Shown one piece after another: positions 35,601 through 46,656 of a stretch of DNA of 64,000 nucleotides; position 1 is the first letter of the stretch, and each line of letters begins with the position of its first letter. The translations under genes and the position numbers were made by a program. Source of the DNA: Diploptera punctata (lineage: Eukaryota > Arthropoda > Insecta > Blattodea > Blaberidae); assembly GCA_030220185.1 (NCBI GenBank), contig JASPKZ010009901.1, positions 1 through 64,000 of the forward strand, written 5' to 3'. The notes below the pieces were generated by a model. It made no database searches and was not told where the DNA came from. It was given only the letters and a program-made list of their open reading frames with translations.

Positions 35601-35689
35601 AAAATTATTATTATTATTTTATTATTATATTATTATTATTACTATTATTTATTATTATTATTATTCATCCAATTAGGTATATATGTCTA

Positions 35690-35935
35690 CGAATATGAAA
35701 TCCGAAAGATGTTCATCCTTTAATAGAGGAGAAAATTACGAGAATTTGAGAATAAAGTGCTTACGAAATTTTGGACAAAAAAATGGCGGACCTGACAGTG
35801 AGCTATATTATCTTTATTAGAACTAGACATAATAAGACCAGTTAAGTCTCATAGATTGCAATGGTAAGGATATGTGGCACGAATAGGGAATTAAAGAGGG
35901 GCATGGAAATCTCTTGTAGAAAAACCAGGGCTATA
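35690..35935 (+). mobile_element. LINE family A, heavily decayed
   Basis: AAAATTACGAGAATTTGAGA, CAGTTAAGTCTCATAGATTG and GGGGCATGGAAATCTCTTGT blocks in A order. Confidence 0.7.
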
Positions 35936-35939
35936 GGGG

Positions 35940-36945
35940 AGAGAAATGGACATGAATTAGCCTAAAAAATTAGACCTTCATTAATAACGAAATTAATGTA
36001 TTCAGGCTTGCTATTTAATTGCTTAACCTACATGTCCACAAGAAAAGGGAGTGTTGTCTTCTTCTCACAGCAGGTGGGGGCGCGAAGGTGTGAAGAAACA
36101 TCCCCAGCCACTACTACATTCAACTAAATCCGGATTGTCAAGTCTTTAGTCATTTATTCAAGCTATCTCTTCACCTAAATCATCTTTAAGTTGCTTTGGT
36201 CCTAAATTAAGGTAACTCTAAATTAAATAATGCGGATTCTGCCTTCTGCCTCAAAGTGAGAGTGATTTTCAAGAACCAAAATTATTATAAACATTTTATG
36301 AAATTCATAACAATATGTAGTATTTTTTTCTAGACACTTTAGACGATTTATGTAATCTATAACACTCATTTTAAAATCGTAAGAAATTATTTTTGTTTTA
36401 CAATGTAGAGAATAATATTGATATAGTAAGCTACAACCTTAACATGTCTTTGTGGTGAAAAAGGGTTTCAAAATATTTGGATATTCAATAAAAACCCTAA
36501 AATTGCTAAATTATTATTAGTGAAACGACTCTCGAGAAACGAAAAAAAGAAGAAAAGACTGATACTGCGAAATTCTTAAATACAGCCCATTTGGTTTTTT
36601 TTTAAACTTTAGTTAGGGATGTAGCCCTAAATAAATAAAGTATTTAGGTCTCACTACAAGCCTTAAGAAATTCTTGTGATAACTTAGTAGAAAGTTAATG
36701 TTGCCAACTTTAAAATTAAGCGGCACAAGATGTATGCGGGTGGCTGCGTGAGCGGCCGGCTTTACTTCACATAATGTGTGTCAGATGTTTTAGACCCCGC
36801 TTTTAAAAGCTCTAACGACATCGGACATCGACTTTCAGCGATCTTTGAGCTTGTCGAGTAGGCCTACTTGCTTCAACCATCTACGCTACAGATGCATATT
36901 AGCAGGTTTAGGAGCCTATTAATAATAAAAAAAAATAATTTATCA
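35940..36945. other. Spacer without recognised features
   Basis: 1 kb; no gene or repeat recognised. Confidence 0.4.
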
Positions 36946-36947
<2 letters not shown>

Positions 36948-36988
<41 letters not shown>

Positions 36989-37017
36989 ATATATATTATA
37001 TATATATATATATATAT
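36948..37017. repeat. (AT)n tract
   Basis: Interrupted AT repeat bordering the tRNA-like foldback element. Confidence 0.9.
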
Positions 37018-37230
37018 GTTATAATTAAATCTTTAACATTGAGCAATGCAAGCTTAATATGGTATGATAAGAAAATAAGTGTTTGAATTGGATTCGCCTG
37101 GTAGTGTAAGATGGATATCACGCTGAGGTACAGCCTCAAAGATCCGGGTTCGAATCCCGTCCAGGCATTTATTTTTCTTATCATACCATATTAAGCTTGC
37201 ATTGCTCAATGTTAAAGATTTAATTATAAC
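37018..37230. mobile_element. Foldback element with a tRNA-like gene inside
   Basis: Perfect 58-bp inverted repeats at 37018-37075 and 37173-37230 (outer end GTTATAATTAAATC) enclose 97 bp that consist of a tRNA-like unit (37095-37167) and short flanks. Total 213 bp. Left border is (AT)n. No protein frame, so any mobility would be non-autonomous. Confidence 0.9.
37095..37167 (+). tRNA. tRNA-like Pol III unit, array copy 1 (pseudo-tRNA)
   Basis: As the 4.3 kb units but with a 2-nt insertion in the A box region (GTGTAAGATGG) and two anticodon-arm changes (TACAGCCTCAAAG), so the most decayed of the five. B box GGTTCGAATCC and TTTTT downstream intact. Confidence 0.4.
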
Positions 37231-37394
37231 ATCGATAAAGCGTCACTGCTATAAAGTAAAATAAAATATTCTCTTTAATTTGCTTACTTGATATAGTCAG
37301 CTACTAGATGGCAGTGAAGACAGTGTTCTCGCGACATCTAGTATAATCGAGAGTATAATACATATATAAGAAAAATAAGTATTTGAATTGGATT

Positions 37395-37465
37395 CGCCTG
37401 GTAGTGTAATGGATATCACGCTGAGGTACAGACTCAGAGATCCGGGTTCGAATCCCGTCCAGGCA
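37395..37465 (+). tRNA. tRNA-like Pol III unit, array copy 2 (pseudo-tRNA)
   Basis: 71 nt, identical to the 4.3 kb units: A box TAGTGTAATGG, anticodon arm CTGAG-GTACAGA-CTCAG, B box GGTTCGAATCC, TTTTT stop. Confidence 0.5.
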
Positions 37466-37699
37466 TTTATTTTTCTTATCATACCATATTAAGCTTGCAT
37501 TGCTCAATGTTAAAGATTTAATTATAACATCGATAAAGCGTCACTGCTATAAAGTAAAATAAAATATTCTCTTTAATTTGCTTATTTGATATAGTCAGCT
37601 ACTAGATGGCAGTGAAGACAGTGTTCTCGCGACATCTAGTAATAATGGAGAGTATAATAGCCTACATATATAAGAAAAATAAGTGTTTGAATTGGATTT

Positions 37700-37770
37700 C
37701 GCCTGGTAGTGTAATGGATATCACGCTGAGGTACAGACTCAGAGATCCGGGTTCGAATCCCGTCCAGGCA
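37700..37770 (+). tRNA. tRNA-like Pol III unit, array copy 3 (pseudo-tRNA)
   Basis: Identical to copy 2 over 71 nt; the downstream arm is cut short by (AT)n. Confidence 0.5.
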
Positions 37771-37788
37771 TTTATTTTTCTTATCATA

Positions 37789-37825
<37 letters not shown>

Positions 37826-37849
37826 TATGAATCAGATAGTTAAAGAATG

Positions 37850-38038
37850 GAGAGAACAACAACATCATGGACACACAAAATTGAAATAGAAATATGAAAT
37901 TAGATACGTTTATTTTCGCAGATGATTTAGCATTTAGTGCACCCTCAGACGACGAATTACAATATTCAGTATATAATTTTAACAAAATAGTCATAAAAAA
38001 TATAACACGAAAATCAATACAGAGAAAACACAAAAGTA
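37850..38038 (+). pseudogene. LINE polymerase fragment
   Basis: Frame from 37893 reads MKLDTFIFADDLAFSAPSDD then ELQYSVYNFNKI: the FADD polymerase motif region. Cut by the B-MITE at 38046. Confidence 0.65.
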
Positions 38039-38045
38039 GTGGATT

Positions 38046-38752
38046 TTCATAAGTAATGCCACGAGTGATTTATCTAGAGAATTTGGAAATCAAGAGTGGC
38101 ATTTGTTAGGACTATTTAACGAATAGAATTAAGCTGTTTACTCCACAATCATTATTAAAATATAGTTATTTTAAAATATTTATATATTTAATGTAAACGA
38201 CGATGTTTGAAAAACAAATGGGAAACGATTGGTATGCTTCATTCGCTTTCTTTTGTTCGTCACTGCAACCAGATCATATTATTTATTGCCAAAGGAACGC
38301 AATATTGTAAGAATGCACTCTAGTGGAGAAAAATGAAACACATCAAACTGTAGGCCCTATATTAATTCATTTCTGACGTCATATGATGTAAACATGACAA
38401 TTATATTTTTCTGGGAAAAAAAATACATTTTAGAAAGTGCAAACAGTGGTTTCTTTTTTTGATGGTATAATCAATTGCTACAAATTTTGTTATATTAACT
38501 CCCGCATGCGGTATGTGTTGACGTGCATGCACTATATATACAATCTGGTAGCTGCATTTTTAGTGGAGAGTGAGTCAGTCACGGCAAAATAATGCTATGA
38601 CCTATTCAGGATGTTAAAAAGAAGGTGCTTCTTTATTATGATAAACGTTAGTTGGTAATTCTAGGCGAAACACGACTGTGATTGGTCGTAAATAAAAAAT
38701 CATTTGTAACGTGATTGGTCATTGACTCCATTTGGGCATGAGTTAAATAGTC
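38046..38752 (+). mobile_element. B-MITE copy 4
   Basis: Starts CATAAGTAATGCCACGAGTG. The terminal palindrome has lost its central ~45 bp. Then GGACTATTTAACG, body, two inverted CCAAT boxes and GAGTTAAATAGTC at 38752. Confidence 0.8.
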
Positions 38753-38890
38753 GAGGAAAAATACCATGTAGGCTACGTAGCAACATTTGTATAGATACCA
38801 AAATACTGGAAAGAGTAAATTCATTTACCTACCTGGATACATATTAACATATTTGGATTGAAGTAGACATAGCAAATAAAATTATCAATT

Positions 38891-38892
<2 letters not shown>

Positions 38893-38929
<37 letters not shown>

Positions 38930-39220
38930 TAATAATAATAATAATAATAAAATAATAATAATACTTTATTTATTCTGGCAGAGGTAAGGCCATAAGGCCC
39001 TCTCTTCCACTCAACCAGCACCAAATACAAATAAATATTCGACAAATATAGATACTACACTATACTAATTATAACAGTTAAAGATACATAAATGTAGCAA
39101 TCTAAATGTCAATGTACAAACAACATTTTATAGGGTAATAACAATAATGATACGATAAATAAATAATAAATAATAATAATAATAATAATAAATAAATATA
39201 TACATTATACGGAAAACACA

Positions 39221-39257
<37 letters not shown>

Positions 39258-41690
39258 CACTGGATAATAATGAAGTCGAGTTTAAGAGCAAATATAAATT
39301 TAGATTTCTTTAAAAGATGCCAATGTCCGGCAGCCCTTTATTTCTTGTGGTAGGGGAATTCCAGTTGCGAGAAGTGGAGATGGTATATGACATGGAGTGA
39401 TGTGATGTCCTATGTTGCGGTATATTAAGTAAGAGACTATGGTGTGGATCTTGTGTTTAAGTTTATGGTTTGAGGATAGATACTGGAAACGGGATGATAA
39501 ATAATTGGGAATCGAGGTATGTAGGATCTTAAATAGGAGAAGTAGACAGTGGCGATTTTCTTCTCTCTTTTAGATGTAGCCATGACAAATCGTGGGAATA
39601 ATGGGGCGAAAATGGGATCGTATTTTCGAAACATTAAATATGAATCTGATACACATATTATGGACCACGCTGCAGTTTGTCCGACCAATCCGTCACTTAT
39701 GTCAGTTAGTAGAACGTCACAGTAGTCAAAATGCGGGCATCACTAAAGTTTGGATTAAAATTCTTTTAAGAGTTGTAGGAAGAAAATGTTTATTAAGGTC
39801 GCTTTAGGGAATGCATTATGGAGAAGATCCTTTTAGATGGTTGTTTTACTTGCTCATGCCATTTTAAAGTAGAATCTAAGTAAAATCCCAAGTTTTTAAC
39901 GACGTCGGTATAAGGATTTGTTCATTATCAATATGACATCTAGGCCCTGCCATCCACCCCTTGGGATACCTCGGTTCGTCATGAACCATACTCCCAAGTC
40001 CTAGTTCTAGTCCTCCTAATCTAATCTCGCGTCCACGTTCAACGTTCTCGGGTCCTTTAACCACACACTCCAGGGATAGAGGTTGTGTATTTTTTGCCTT
40101 CTCTCGCAATTGATGAGCTACATAGAATATACCGTCACTCAATCCTGATTGACCCCACAGTTGGTCCACGGGCTCCATGAGCCTAACCGGGAGGACTGCT
40201 GTCGCAGATCCACCGACCAATTCCCCTGTTCTGCCACCAGGGACGTGTTCCTGCATGCCGTTGTGAGACCGGCTAGGGCTACAAGCCCACAGTGTGAAAA
40301 CTTTTAGTAACATCCAGGTGCTCATCTCCCGGCGAACCCACAGTTTTGTCGACGGGCCCGTAGGCCAAGCCAGGAAACAAGTACAGTAGCTCCCCGCTGG
40401 ACTGGTCCGAGCCGAGCCCTGGTGTGCCCCCAGGGACGCCTTCTGCAGCTGTTGTGGGCCAGCAAGGAGCTCGCAAGCTCCAACAGATGAGCAACTAGTA
40501 CGACCAAAGCGCTCAACTCTTGCCTACCCCACTAATGGTTCACGAGTCCCTTGGACTTAACCGGGAGGAACTGTCTAGCAGATCCACCGATCTTTCCCCC
40601 ATGCACCAGCTGGGGACGTGTTTGGTTGCTGAAGTGGGTCCAGCCTGAGCTTTTAGTACGTCAGGTCGCTCAACCTCCTGACGATCTCACAGATTGTCCT
40701 TGTGGTTCTAATATGACAGCCGGCATATTGCCATTGTTTATGAGGTGTAATAAACCTTGGATTTCGGATAATTATTGCTTGCGTTTTGTTTACAATTTAG
40801 TTTCAGCCCATATTGTCTGGACCATAAAGATATATGCCTGAGGTCAGTGTTTTACTTTGTCAATATATTCATTAATTTCGTCAGGCCTAAAGTGTGTGTA
40901 TATCTGTAGGTCGTCGGCGTAAAGATGATGCTTGCAGTTTTGTAGTTTCTTGGTCACGTCATTAATATAAATCGAGAAGAGAAGAGGAGCGAGAACGCCG
41001 CCTTGAGGTACCCCTTTCCTCACCAAGCGCCAGGAAGAAATGCGATTATTAACAGAAACTGATTGCTGACGATTAAGTGAGGTAAGATGCAAACCAATCA
41101 AGGCAGTTTTTCCGACAGATGTAATGATCTTTAGTCTCGCTAGCATTAAGTCTATATCTACTGTGTCAAAGGCTTTGCTGTAGTCGAGTAGGACTATTTG
41201 CGGTGAGTTTGCTTTTGTCCATTGAGTCTCTTATGTCCTCTACGATGTCAAGTAGTGCAGTACTTGTGTGATGTCCTGTTCTAAAACCAGACTGATGTTC
41301 ATCAAGTAAGTCGTGTGTGGTGAGGTAGTCTGTTAACTGTGAGTGTATTATGTGTTCCAGTGCTTTAGATAAACAGGGAAGAATACTAATTGGTCTATAA
41401 TCATCGAGTGTTGTGGGAGTGTTTGATTTCGGTGTAGGACGAACTAGAGCCATTTTCCAGAGTCTGGGATAAGTCCCAGTCCATTATAGAGGCATTAAAA
41501 TTGTGGGTTATTGTTGGGAGAACTAATGTCTATTATTTTTTGCAGGAGAGTTTATTGTTATATTGTCTATTCCTTGTGCTTTAGATTTAACACGTAATAC
41601 TGCTCTTTTGGGCGTCATCAGGTGAGATTAAAACCATTGGAATAAAAAATTCGGTATTGAAACCTTTGGCTAGTCCACAGAGACACCAGA
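38893..41690 (-). pseudogene. LINE family L (CR1/Jockey-like), longest copy, interrupted
   Basis: Read on the minus strand from 41690: QGIDNITI-like entry, then DDYRPISILPCLSKALEHII and LLDEHQSGFRTGHHTSTALL (41453-41166), then after a frameshift [20 protein letters not shown] and [12 protein letters not shown] (41146-40850), the YADD catalytic motif. After the insertion at 39939-40709 it resumes with VVKNLGFYLDSTLKWHEQVK and a C-terminal TSRNWNSPTTRNKG-type block (39370), then the 3' UTR with the GGCCTTATGGCC motif and (AAT)n at 38893-38965. Order and motifs are those of a CR1/Jockey reverse transcriptase. No endonuclease domain is left. Multiple frameshifts. Confidence 0.85.
39939..40709. 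mobile_element. GC-rich 771-bp insertion of ~200-bp monomers
   Basis: Bounded by an exact 9-bp duplication AATATGACA (39930-39938 and 40710-40718) and interrupting the LINE L frame. Much GC-richer than its host. Contains about three diverged ~200-bp monomers: ACACGTCCC..., GGTGGATCTGC and TCCCGGTTA(A)G blocks on the minus strand near 40620-40550 and 40250-40180, with a more diverged one between. No terminal inverted repeats and no recognised protein; a minus frame 40325-39876 runs out into the LINE. Resembles the tandem-monomer 5' ends of some LINEs (inference). Confidence 0.7.
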
Positions 41691-41694
41691 GTAA

Positions 41695-42080
41695 CGGTTA
41701 TACAAAACCTTAGCAAGACCTGCACTTTGCTACGGCAATGAGGCATGGACTTTGAGGAAAGGAGAAGAGAGCAGGATAACTTCTAGTGAAATGAGATTCA
41801 TGAGGTATGGGCCTCAGGGATCAGAGAACGCAATGACGATATTTTGAAGGAACCACGTTTAGAACCGGTCATTGAGTTCATACATAGATACCAGAACTGG
41901 ATGAATCATTTGCGACGAATGAGTTCAGATAAAATTACCAAGGCCATGCTTCGTTTAATGTCCAACAGGAAAGACATTTCTAGGCCGTCCAAGGAAACGG
42001 TGCATACAAAATTCATCAGTGAGATTGTAACAGGTCTATAGGCCTAAGACTAGGTTGGATGAAGAAGAAGAAGAAAATTT
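41695..42080 (+). pseudogene. LINE family B C-terminal remnant
   Basis: PALCYGNEAWTLRKGEESRI, then (41844-42041) LEPVIEFIHRYQNWMNHLRR and a degraded RPSKETV block; ends in GAA repeats at 42061-42076. Confidence 0.75.
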
Positions 42081-42313
42081 AGCTGACTCATATCTGATCA
42101 TCTAAGTTGCCTGGAATATAGACGTAGGCTAAGCCTATTAGGCCTACAAGACTTGAACCTAGGAAAACAGACGATCGTTTAATACGTTTTGAATGCAACT
42201 GAAATGTTAGGCCTAAGCTTATTAACTACTAGGCCTACCCTTTTATATTAAGAAGTTTATACAAGAGAATTTTGATTTCATATTATTTCCTATTGTATTA
42301 TATCTGGCTTAAC

Positions 42314-42650
42314 AGTCCACCGCTGTGGTCTCGAGGTAGCCTTGTCACACAGCGGGCCCGGGTTCGATCCCCGGTCGGGGCAGTTTTCTCGGGTGAGCAG
42401 TTTTTATCGTGGGTTATCGGGTTGTTTCCTCACCTGTAAGACAAATGTCAGGGAAACTTTAAGGCCCAACACGGTCCCCCGAAATCATATGGCATTCATC
42501 ATCCTCATCATTATCATCATCATCCTTCACCGGTGTGGAAAGCAACGGGAAGCTACCACACCTACAACTCCCTAGTAAAGCTGCAAGCATTTCATGAAAA
42601 TGCTATGATTACAATGAAGGACCTGCCTTCGGGCCAAATTCTATGGATGG
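42314..42650 (+). mobile_element. SINE family V, full length, with target duplication
   Basis: Complete copy; a 5-6 nt deletion in the anticodon region of the head. Exact 12-bp duplication ATCTGGCTTAAC at 42302-42313 and 42651-42662. Confidence 0.92.
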
Positions 42651-42984
42651 ATCTGGCTTAACTTGGCAGAGAGAGAGAGAGATGGAGATACAAGGGTAGA
42701 TCCTTGACCACTTTTGACCCGTATAAAAGAAGAACCCACCCTGTTGTCAGTTTTCGTCTTCCCCCTTATCACTATTAACGTCAGGTAAAGAAAAACCGAC
42801 ACACACTGGTGCGAATGAGAGAAGGAGCACAGCTGTCTCTTTCTACAAATTCCTCGCAAAGTTAAGCCAAACGAATTATAATATATTTAATTATCTTTCT
42901 TTAATCTGGTATTAATCTATCTATATTGTTTTTGTTCATTTTCTTTTCCATTGTACTAACTTATTTTTTCTAATTTTATGTAGG

Positions 42985-43710
42985 CCTACTAGAAAGAAGA
43001 ATATGAAAAATGTGGACTTTATATAAATATTGACAAAACTAAATATCTGTGGTATAGAAGAAGAAATGGAAAATATGCATTTCAACGATAGAGAGGAACA
43101 AAAACCTAGCATTGAATGCATTTATTTAGGGACAAAATTAGACCATTCAGGCGATAACACAGTGGAAATTAAAAATAGAATCGCACAAACAAAACAAGTA
43201 ATAAATACTTTATTTACACTCTGTTTCGTGGAGCAAAAATATTACAAAAAATAGAAAATTACAAATATATCAAACCTTAATTCAGAGCATTTTAACATAT
43301 GGTGCTGAAGTCGGGCAAATTCCTACCAGGTAAATGAAAATAATTTTTAAGTACAGAAATGGATGTTTTAAGAAGATCAGCTGGAAAATCTAGAATGGAT
43401 AAAATACGAAATAAAGAAATAAGGGAAATTATGGATGTACAAGAGGAGCCGGACATCATAGACATTATATAAAAGATTACAGTGGTATAGTCATGTCAAA
43501 AAATGCCAGAGCTAAGATTGCCTAAAATTGTTATGGAATGGATCCCAATAGAAAGGAGGAAGACCGAAGAAAACTTGGATAGAAGGGTACAAGCGGCTAT
43601 GAATATCAGAGGATTGGAGGAAGATCAATGGATGGACAGAGAGGAATGGCGTTTGGTTTCCGGAAGACGGCGGCAGCTGCCATAATACCGGATGATGATG
43701 ATATGTGCTA
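42985..43710 (+). pseudogene. LINE family M remnant
   Basis: ECIYLGTKLDHSGDNTVEIK in the frame 43030-43254, then broken EMDVLRRSAGKSRMDKI, and RGLEEDQWMDREEWRLVSG (43503-43685) with GAT-repeat tail at 43690. C-terminal LINE region. Confidence 0.75.
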
Positions 43711-43799
43711 GAATTTATTTTGTGTGTTAAACCTGGCTCCTAAATTTATAAATGATATTTTGTTTTCCCTCTCCATTTAACTAAAACTTTGTAATGATA

Positions 43800-44065
43800 A
43801 TTTTCTATTTTTTTTAAATATTTTTGCTCCACCAAACAGAGTTTCAAGCATTTATTACTTGTTTTGTTTGTGCGATTCTATTTTTAATTTCCACTATGTT
43901 ATCGCCTGAATGGTCTAATTTTTGTTCCTAAATAAATGCATTCAATACTAAGTTTTAGTTCTTCTCCATTGTTGAAATTTATATATTTCCATTTCTTCTC
44001 CTATACACCAGGTACCGGTATTTAGTTTTCTCAATGTTTATATAAAGTCCCCTTGTTATCAGCTA
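43800..44065 (-). pseudogene. LINE family M, inverted second copy
   Basis: Reverse complement of 43005-43260 at high similarity (ACCATTCAGGCGATAACA and ATCGCACAAACAAAACAAGT blocks). The pair forms a ~250-bp-arm inverted repeat with a ~550-bp centre. Confidence 0.8.
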
Positions 44066-44224
44066 GGGAAATTGTTTTTCCTAAATTCCACCAAGCACAA
44101 TATAATACATTCAGCACAATCTTATTCTTTTATTAATCAGGTTTATACGTTAACGTGCTTCAGCGTCGACTTTAATATCAGATACAAATATTTTAACTCG
44201 ATAGGCTACTTTTTTACTAAACTA

Positions 44225-44589
44225 AACTGAACTGCATGGCGCGATAGGCCTAGAAGGCCCTTGGTCTAACAGTCGGCTACTGGCCTCACATCCACATGTG
44301 CTAATCACACGATCACCATGCCATTGTAGGGGTGACATGTGATCAGCATGTCAGGTTCCACAGCCGTTATAGCTAGTTTTTTCAACATCGAGTGGCTACT
44401 TATTGTAGCTACCCAAATGCCTCAAGATGCTGTGTGGGCACCGGTTCAATACTGGCCGAAAACCATGAGAAAATCTCTTCCTCCATGGGGACTCGAACCA
44501 GCGCAAGTCCCAAAGCTATGCGTCAAGATTTCCTGCCTGAACCACTCAGCTAAAAAATCGACCTTTTTTTTTGTTTATTTGTTAGCGGA
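44225..44589 (-). mobile_element. SINE family G, tRNA-Leu-like head
   Basis: Minus strand from about 44555: TAGCTGAGTGGTTCAGGCAG (A box) and CTGGTTCGAGTCCCCAT (B box), then a ~280-bp body. The LINE A copy at 44601 inserted next to its head. Confidence 0.65.
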
Positions 44590-44600
44590 AATCAAAACGG

Positions 44601-45504
44601 GGAGATACTAAAGGCCAACACGCACACACTATTAAATAACACTAAGAAATTGGGACTGGAAGTAAATATCAGTAAAACTAAATATATGGTCACACATAGA
44701 AATTCAGTAGGCCCTATATAATGGAAATGGGACAGCTAATGACAAATGAGGGAAATTTTGAGGAAGTGGCTGAATTCAAATACCTAGGAACAATAATCAC
44801 AAATAGGAATGAGATGCACAAAGAAATTAAACATAGGCTCAATTCTGGAAATGCATGCTATTATGCATTGCAGAGACTTTTAATGTCTCAACTCCTTTCA
44901 AAAAACGTTAAGCTGAAAATATATAAAACTAGTCTTCTAGCCATTAGTTCCTTAAGCATCTTCAGCCTCGTCTCCTCGTGTCCTTCCAGTTAAATCACAA
45001 AAAAATATTATATGGTGCGAAACATGGACTCTTACTTTAAGGGAGGAAAGGAGATTACGAGTATTTGAGAATAAAAGTTCTTAGGAACAATTTTTGGACC
45101 AAAGAGAGATGCCCAGACAGGTGAATGGAGAAGACTAACATAACAATGAACTACAATGGTCTTTATTATAGGAAGCCAGATATAATAAGAGCCTTTAAGT
45201 CTCGTAGACTGCGATGGGCAGGACGATGTTGCACGTATGGGGAATTGAAACACGTGCCTGGAAGCTTCTTGTAGGAACGCCGGAGGGAAGACGGCCCAAG
45301 TTGGTAGACCAAGAATGAGGTGGTGAGAGCGAGAACAACATAGCTATGATTTGAAGGGATGGTTTGTAGTTTATACAGTGAATGATTGGAAAGCATTAGA
45401 TCAGGCATTAGCTAAGGATAGGATGTATGGAGAGAGCTTATGTCCGCGCCGGCCATGAACCTACGGGTTCGATAGTGCCAGTGAGTAGGCCTAAGTAAGT
45501 AAGT
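44601..45504 (+). mobile_element. LINE family A, longest copy, with target duplication
   Basis: Includes part of the polymerase (LGLEVNISKTKYMVTHRN), then NEGNFEEVAEFKYLGTIITN (44721-44993). A ~70-bp foreign stretch at about 44930-45005 replaces the segment before the CETWTL block, followed by the usual C-terminus with many small insertions and the GTAA tail. Exact 11-bp duplication AATCAAAACGG at 44590-44600 and 45505-45515. Confidence 0.9.
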
Positions 45505-45589
45505 AATCAAAACGGTAAATTCAACATTCATAATCATACGGTAGGGCCTACTATTAATTTAAAAGTGCATTTTATAACCCAATATGTAA

Positions 45590-45890
45590 AGTAAAGTGAT
45601 CCCACTACAGGCCTCGGGAGGCCCTTGGGGTAGTAGGAGGTTAAGGTTCCCACATTTCTAGACAATCGGCCACTTGCTGTCAGGCCGGTTATCAGCCCTG
45701 CGTGACGGCCGCCTTTACCTTACCCCCCAGAAACAGCGTCTGGTGTACTCATTTCAGTTAGAGGCTGAGTCGACCACATGGCCATAGTGCCGCCTGAAAG
45801 TGTGGGTCTGGTTTAAAATCCTGAATCCCATCGGAACTTGAACCTTCGGATCTTCCGACTTGCTAATGCATACGCTACAGCGTGCGTGTT
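45590..45890 (-). mobile_element. SINE family D, copy 2
   Basis: Complement of 46657-46960 with differences: GATCCCACTACAGGCCTCG, CGACTCAGCCTCTAACTG-type block and degenerate head near 45860. Confidence 0.8.
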
Positions 45891-46024
45891 CCTAAATAGA
45901 AGAAAATAAATACAACTCATAGTAGGTACAGATATGCGTTACCCTCTGTAGACGCGCTGTCCGCAGAGAGTACGAAACGCCTTGCACACACGTCCTTAGG
46001 GCTCGTCCGTTTGGAGAATAACTG

Positions 46025-46500
46025 AGAAACATTCGGCATCACACTATTTCGAAATTGATGGCAGAAACCTTGCGAGATTATGGGTACACAGTTTATTAGG
46101 AAGTTCATGGTGTGGCCACTAATGGAAGTAACATACGGATAGATATTATTGCATGTAGACCATCTTCTAAAATTGGTATGATATTAGGCCTAGATCCCAC
46201 AATCTAGCTTTGATACTCATAGTGGCCACCCTGAGGAAGTTGACTGCGAAAAGAAAGTCATATATGAGCCAACAATTGGCTATTACAAAGATAAATATCA
46301 ATTAGATAGTATAACTGTCACAGGATTGATGATCGGAGCAAGATGTATTATAGGGGGCCTATCAAGGTTTCTTTGCTAAATTTGGAATTCTCTTAGATTT
46401 GGACAGACTGTATCTTTCTAAAATTGCCATCGCTGCCATTAGAGGATCAATTTCAATTTTACGAAACCATATTTATAACATTTCTACTTTATAGCATGTA
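46025..46500 (+). pseudogene. Retroelement C-terminal remnant, nuclease-like
   Basis: Broken + frames read HTISKLMAETLRDYGYTVY, EVHGVATNGSNIRIDIIACR, then PSSKIGMILGLDPTI, CEKKVIYEPTI and SITVTGLMIGARC. Order and IDII...(G)xxxDPT spacing recall the C-terminal domain, possibly a restriction-like nuclease, of certain insect LINEs. I cannot name the clade. At least three stops and two frameshifts. Confidence 0.45.
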
Positions 46501-46656
46501 GCCTAATAGGCCTACTTCGATTGCAATTTTAAAATTTGTTAAATGTAGTTACAAAGTGTATTTTATCAATTTCAAAAAATTACTTGTCCTTATCACTTTT
46601 GCCCTTGAGGCAATCCTCTAATGAGTAAAGTTTGTATATAATAAATAAATTCTAAA

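Larger units (their letters stand above)
37079..37790. repeat. ~300-bp tandem repeat with tRNA-like units
   Basis: tRNA-like starts at 37095, 37395 and 37700 give periods of 300 and 305 bp. Between units lie the right foldback arm, ATCGATAAAGCGTCACTGC and a 9-bp inverted repeat ACTAGATGG...CATCTAGT around a GAAGACAGTGTTCTCGCGA core. Ends in (AT)n at 37787-37828. Confidence 0.9.

Noticed and set aside
36066..36090. CTCF-like GCAGGTGGGGGCGCG
   Set aside because: Contains extra Gs relative to the known consensus; single site with no supporting context.
37662..38033. 123-codon minus frame
   Set aside because: Spans a tRNA-like unit, an AT microsatellite and antisense LINE; accidental.
39876..40325. 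149-codon minus frame in the GC-rich insertion
   Set aside because: Crosses the 9-bp target duplication into the host LINE, so it cannot be an original gene; long frames are expected in GC-rich DNA.
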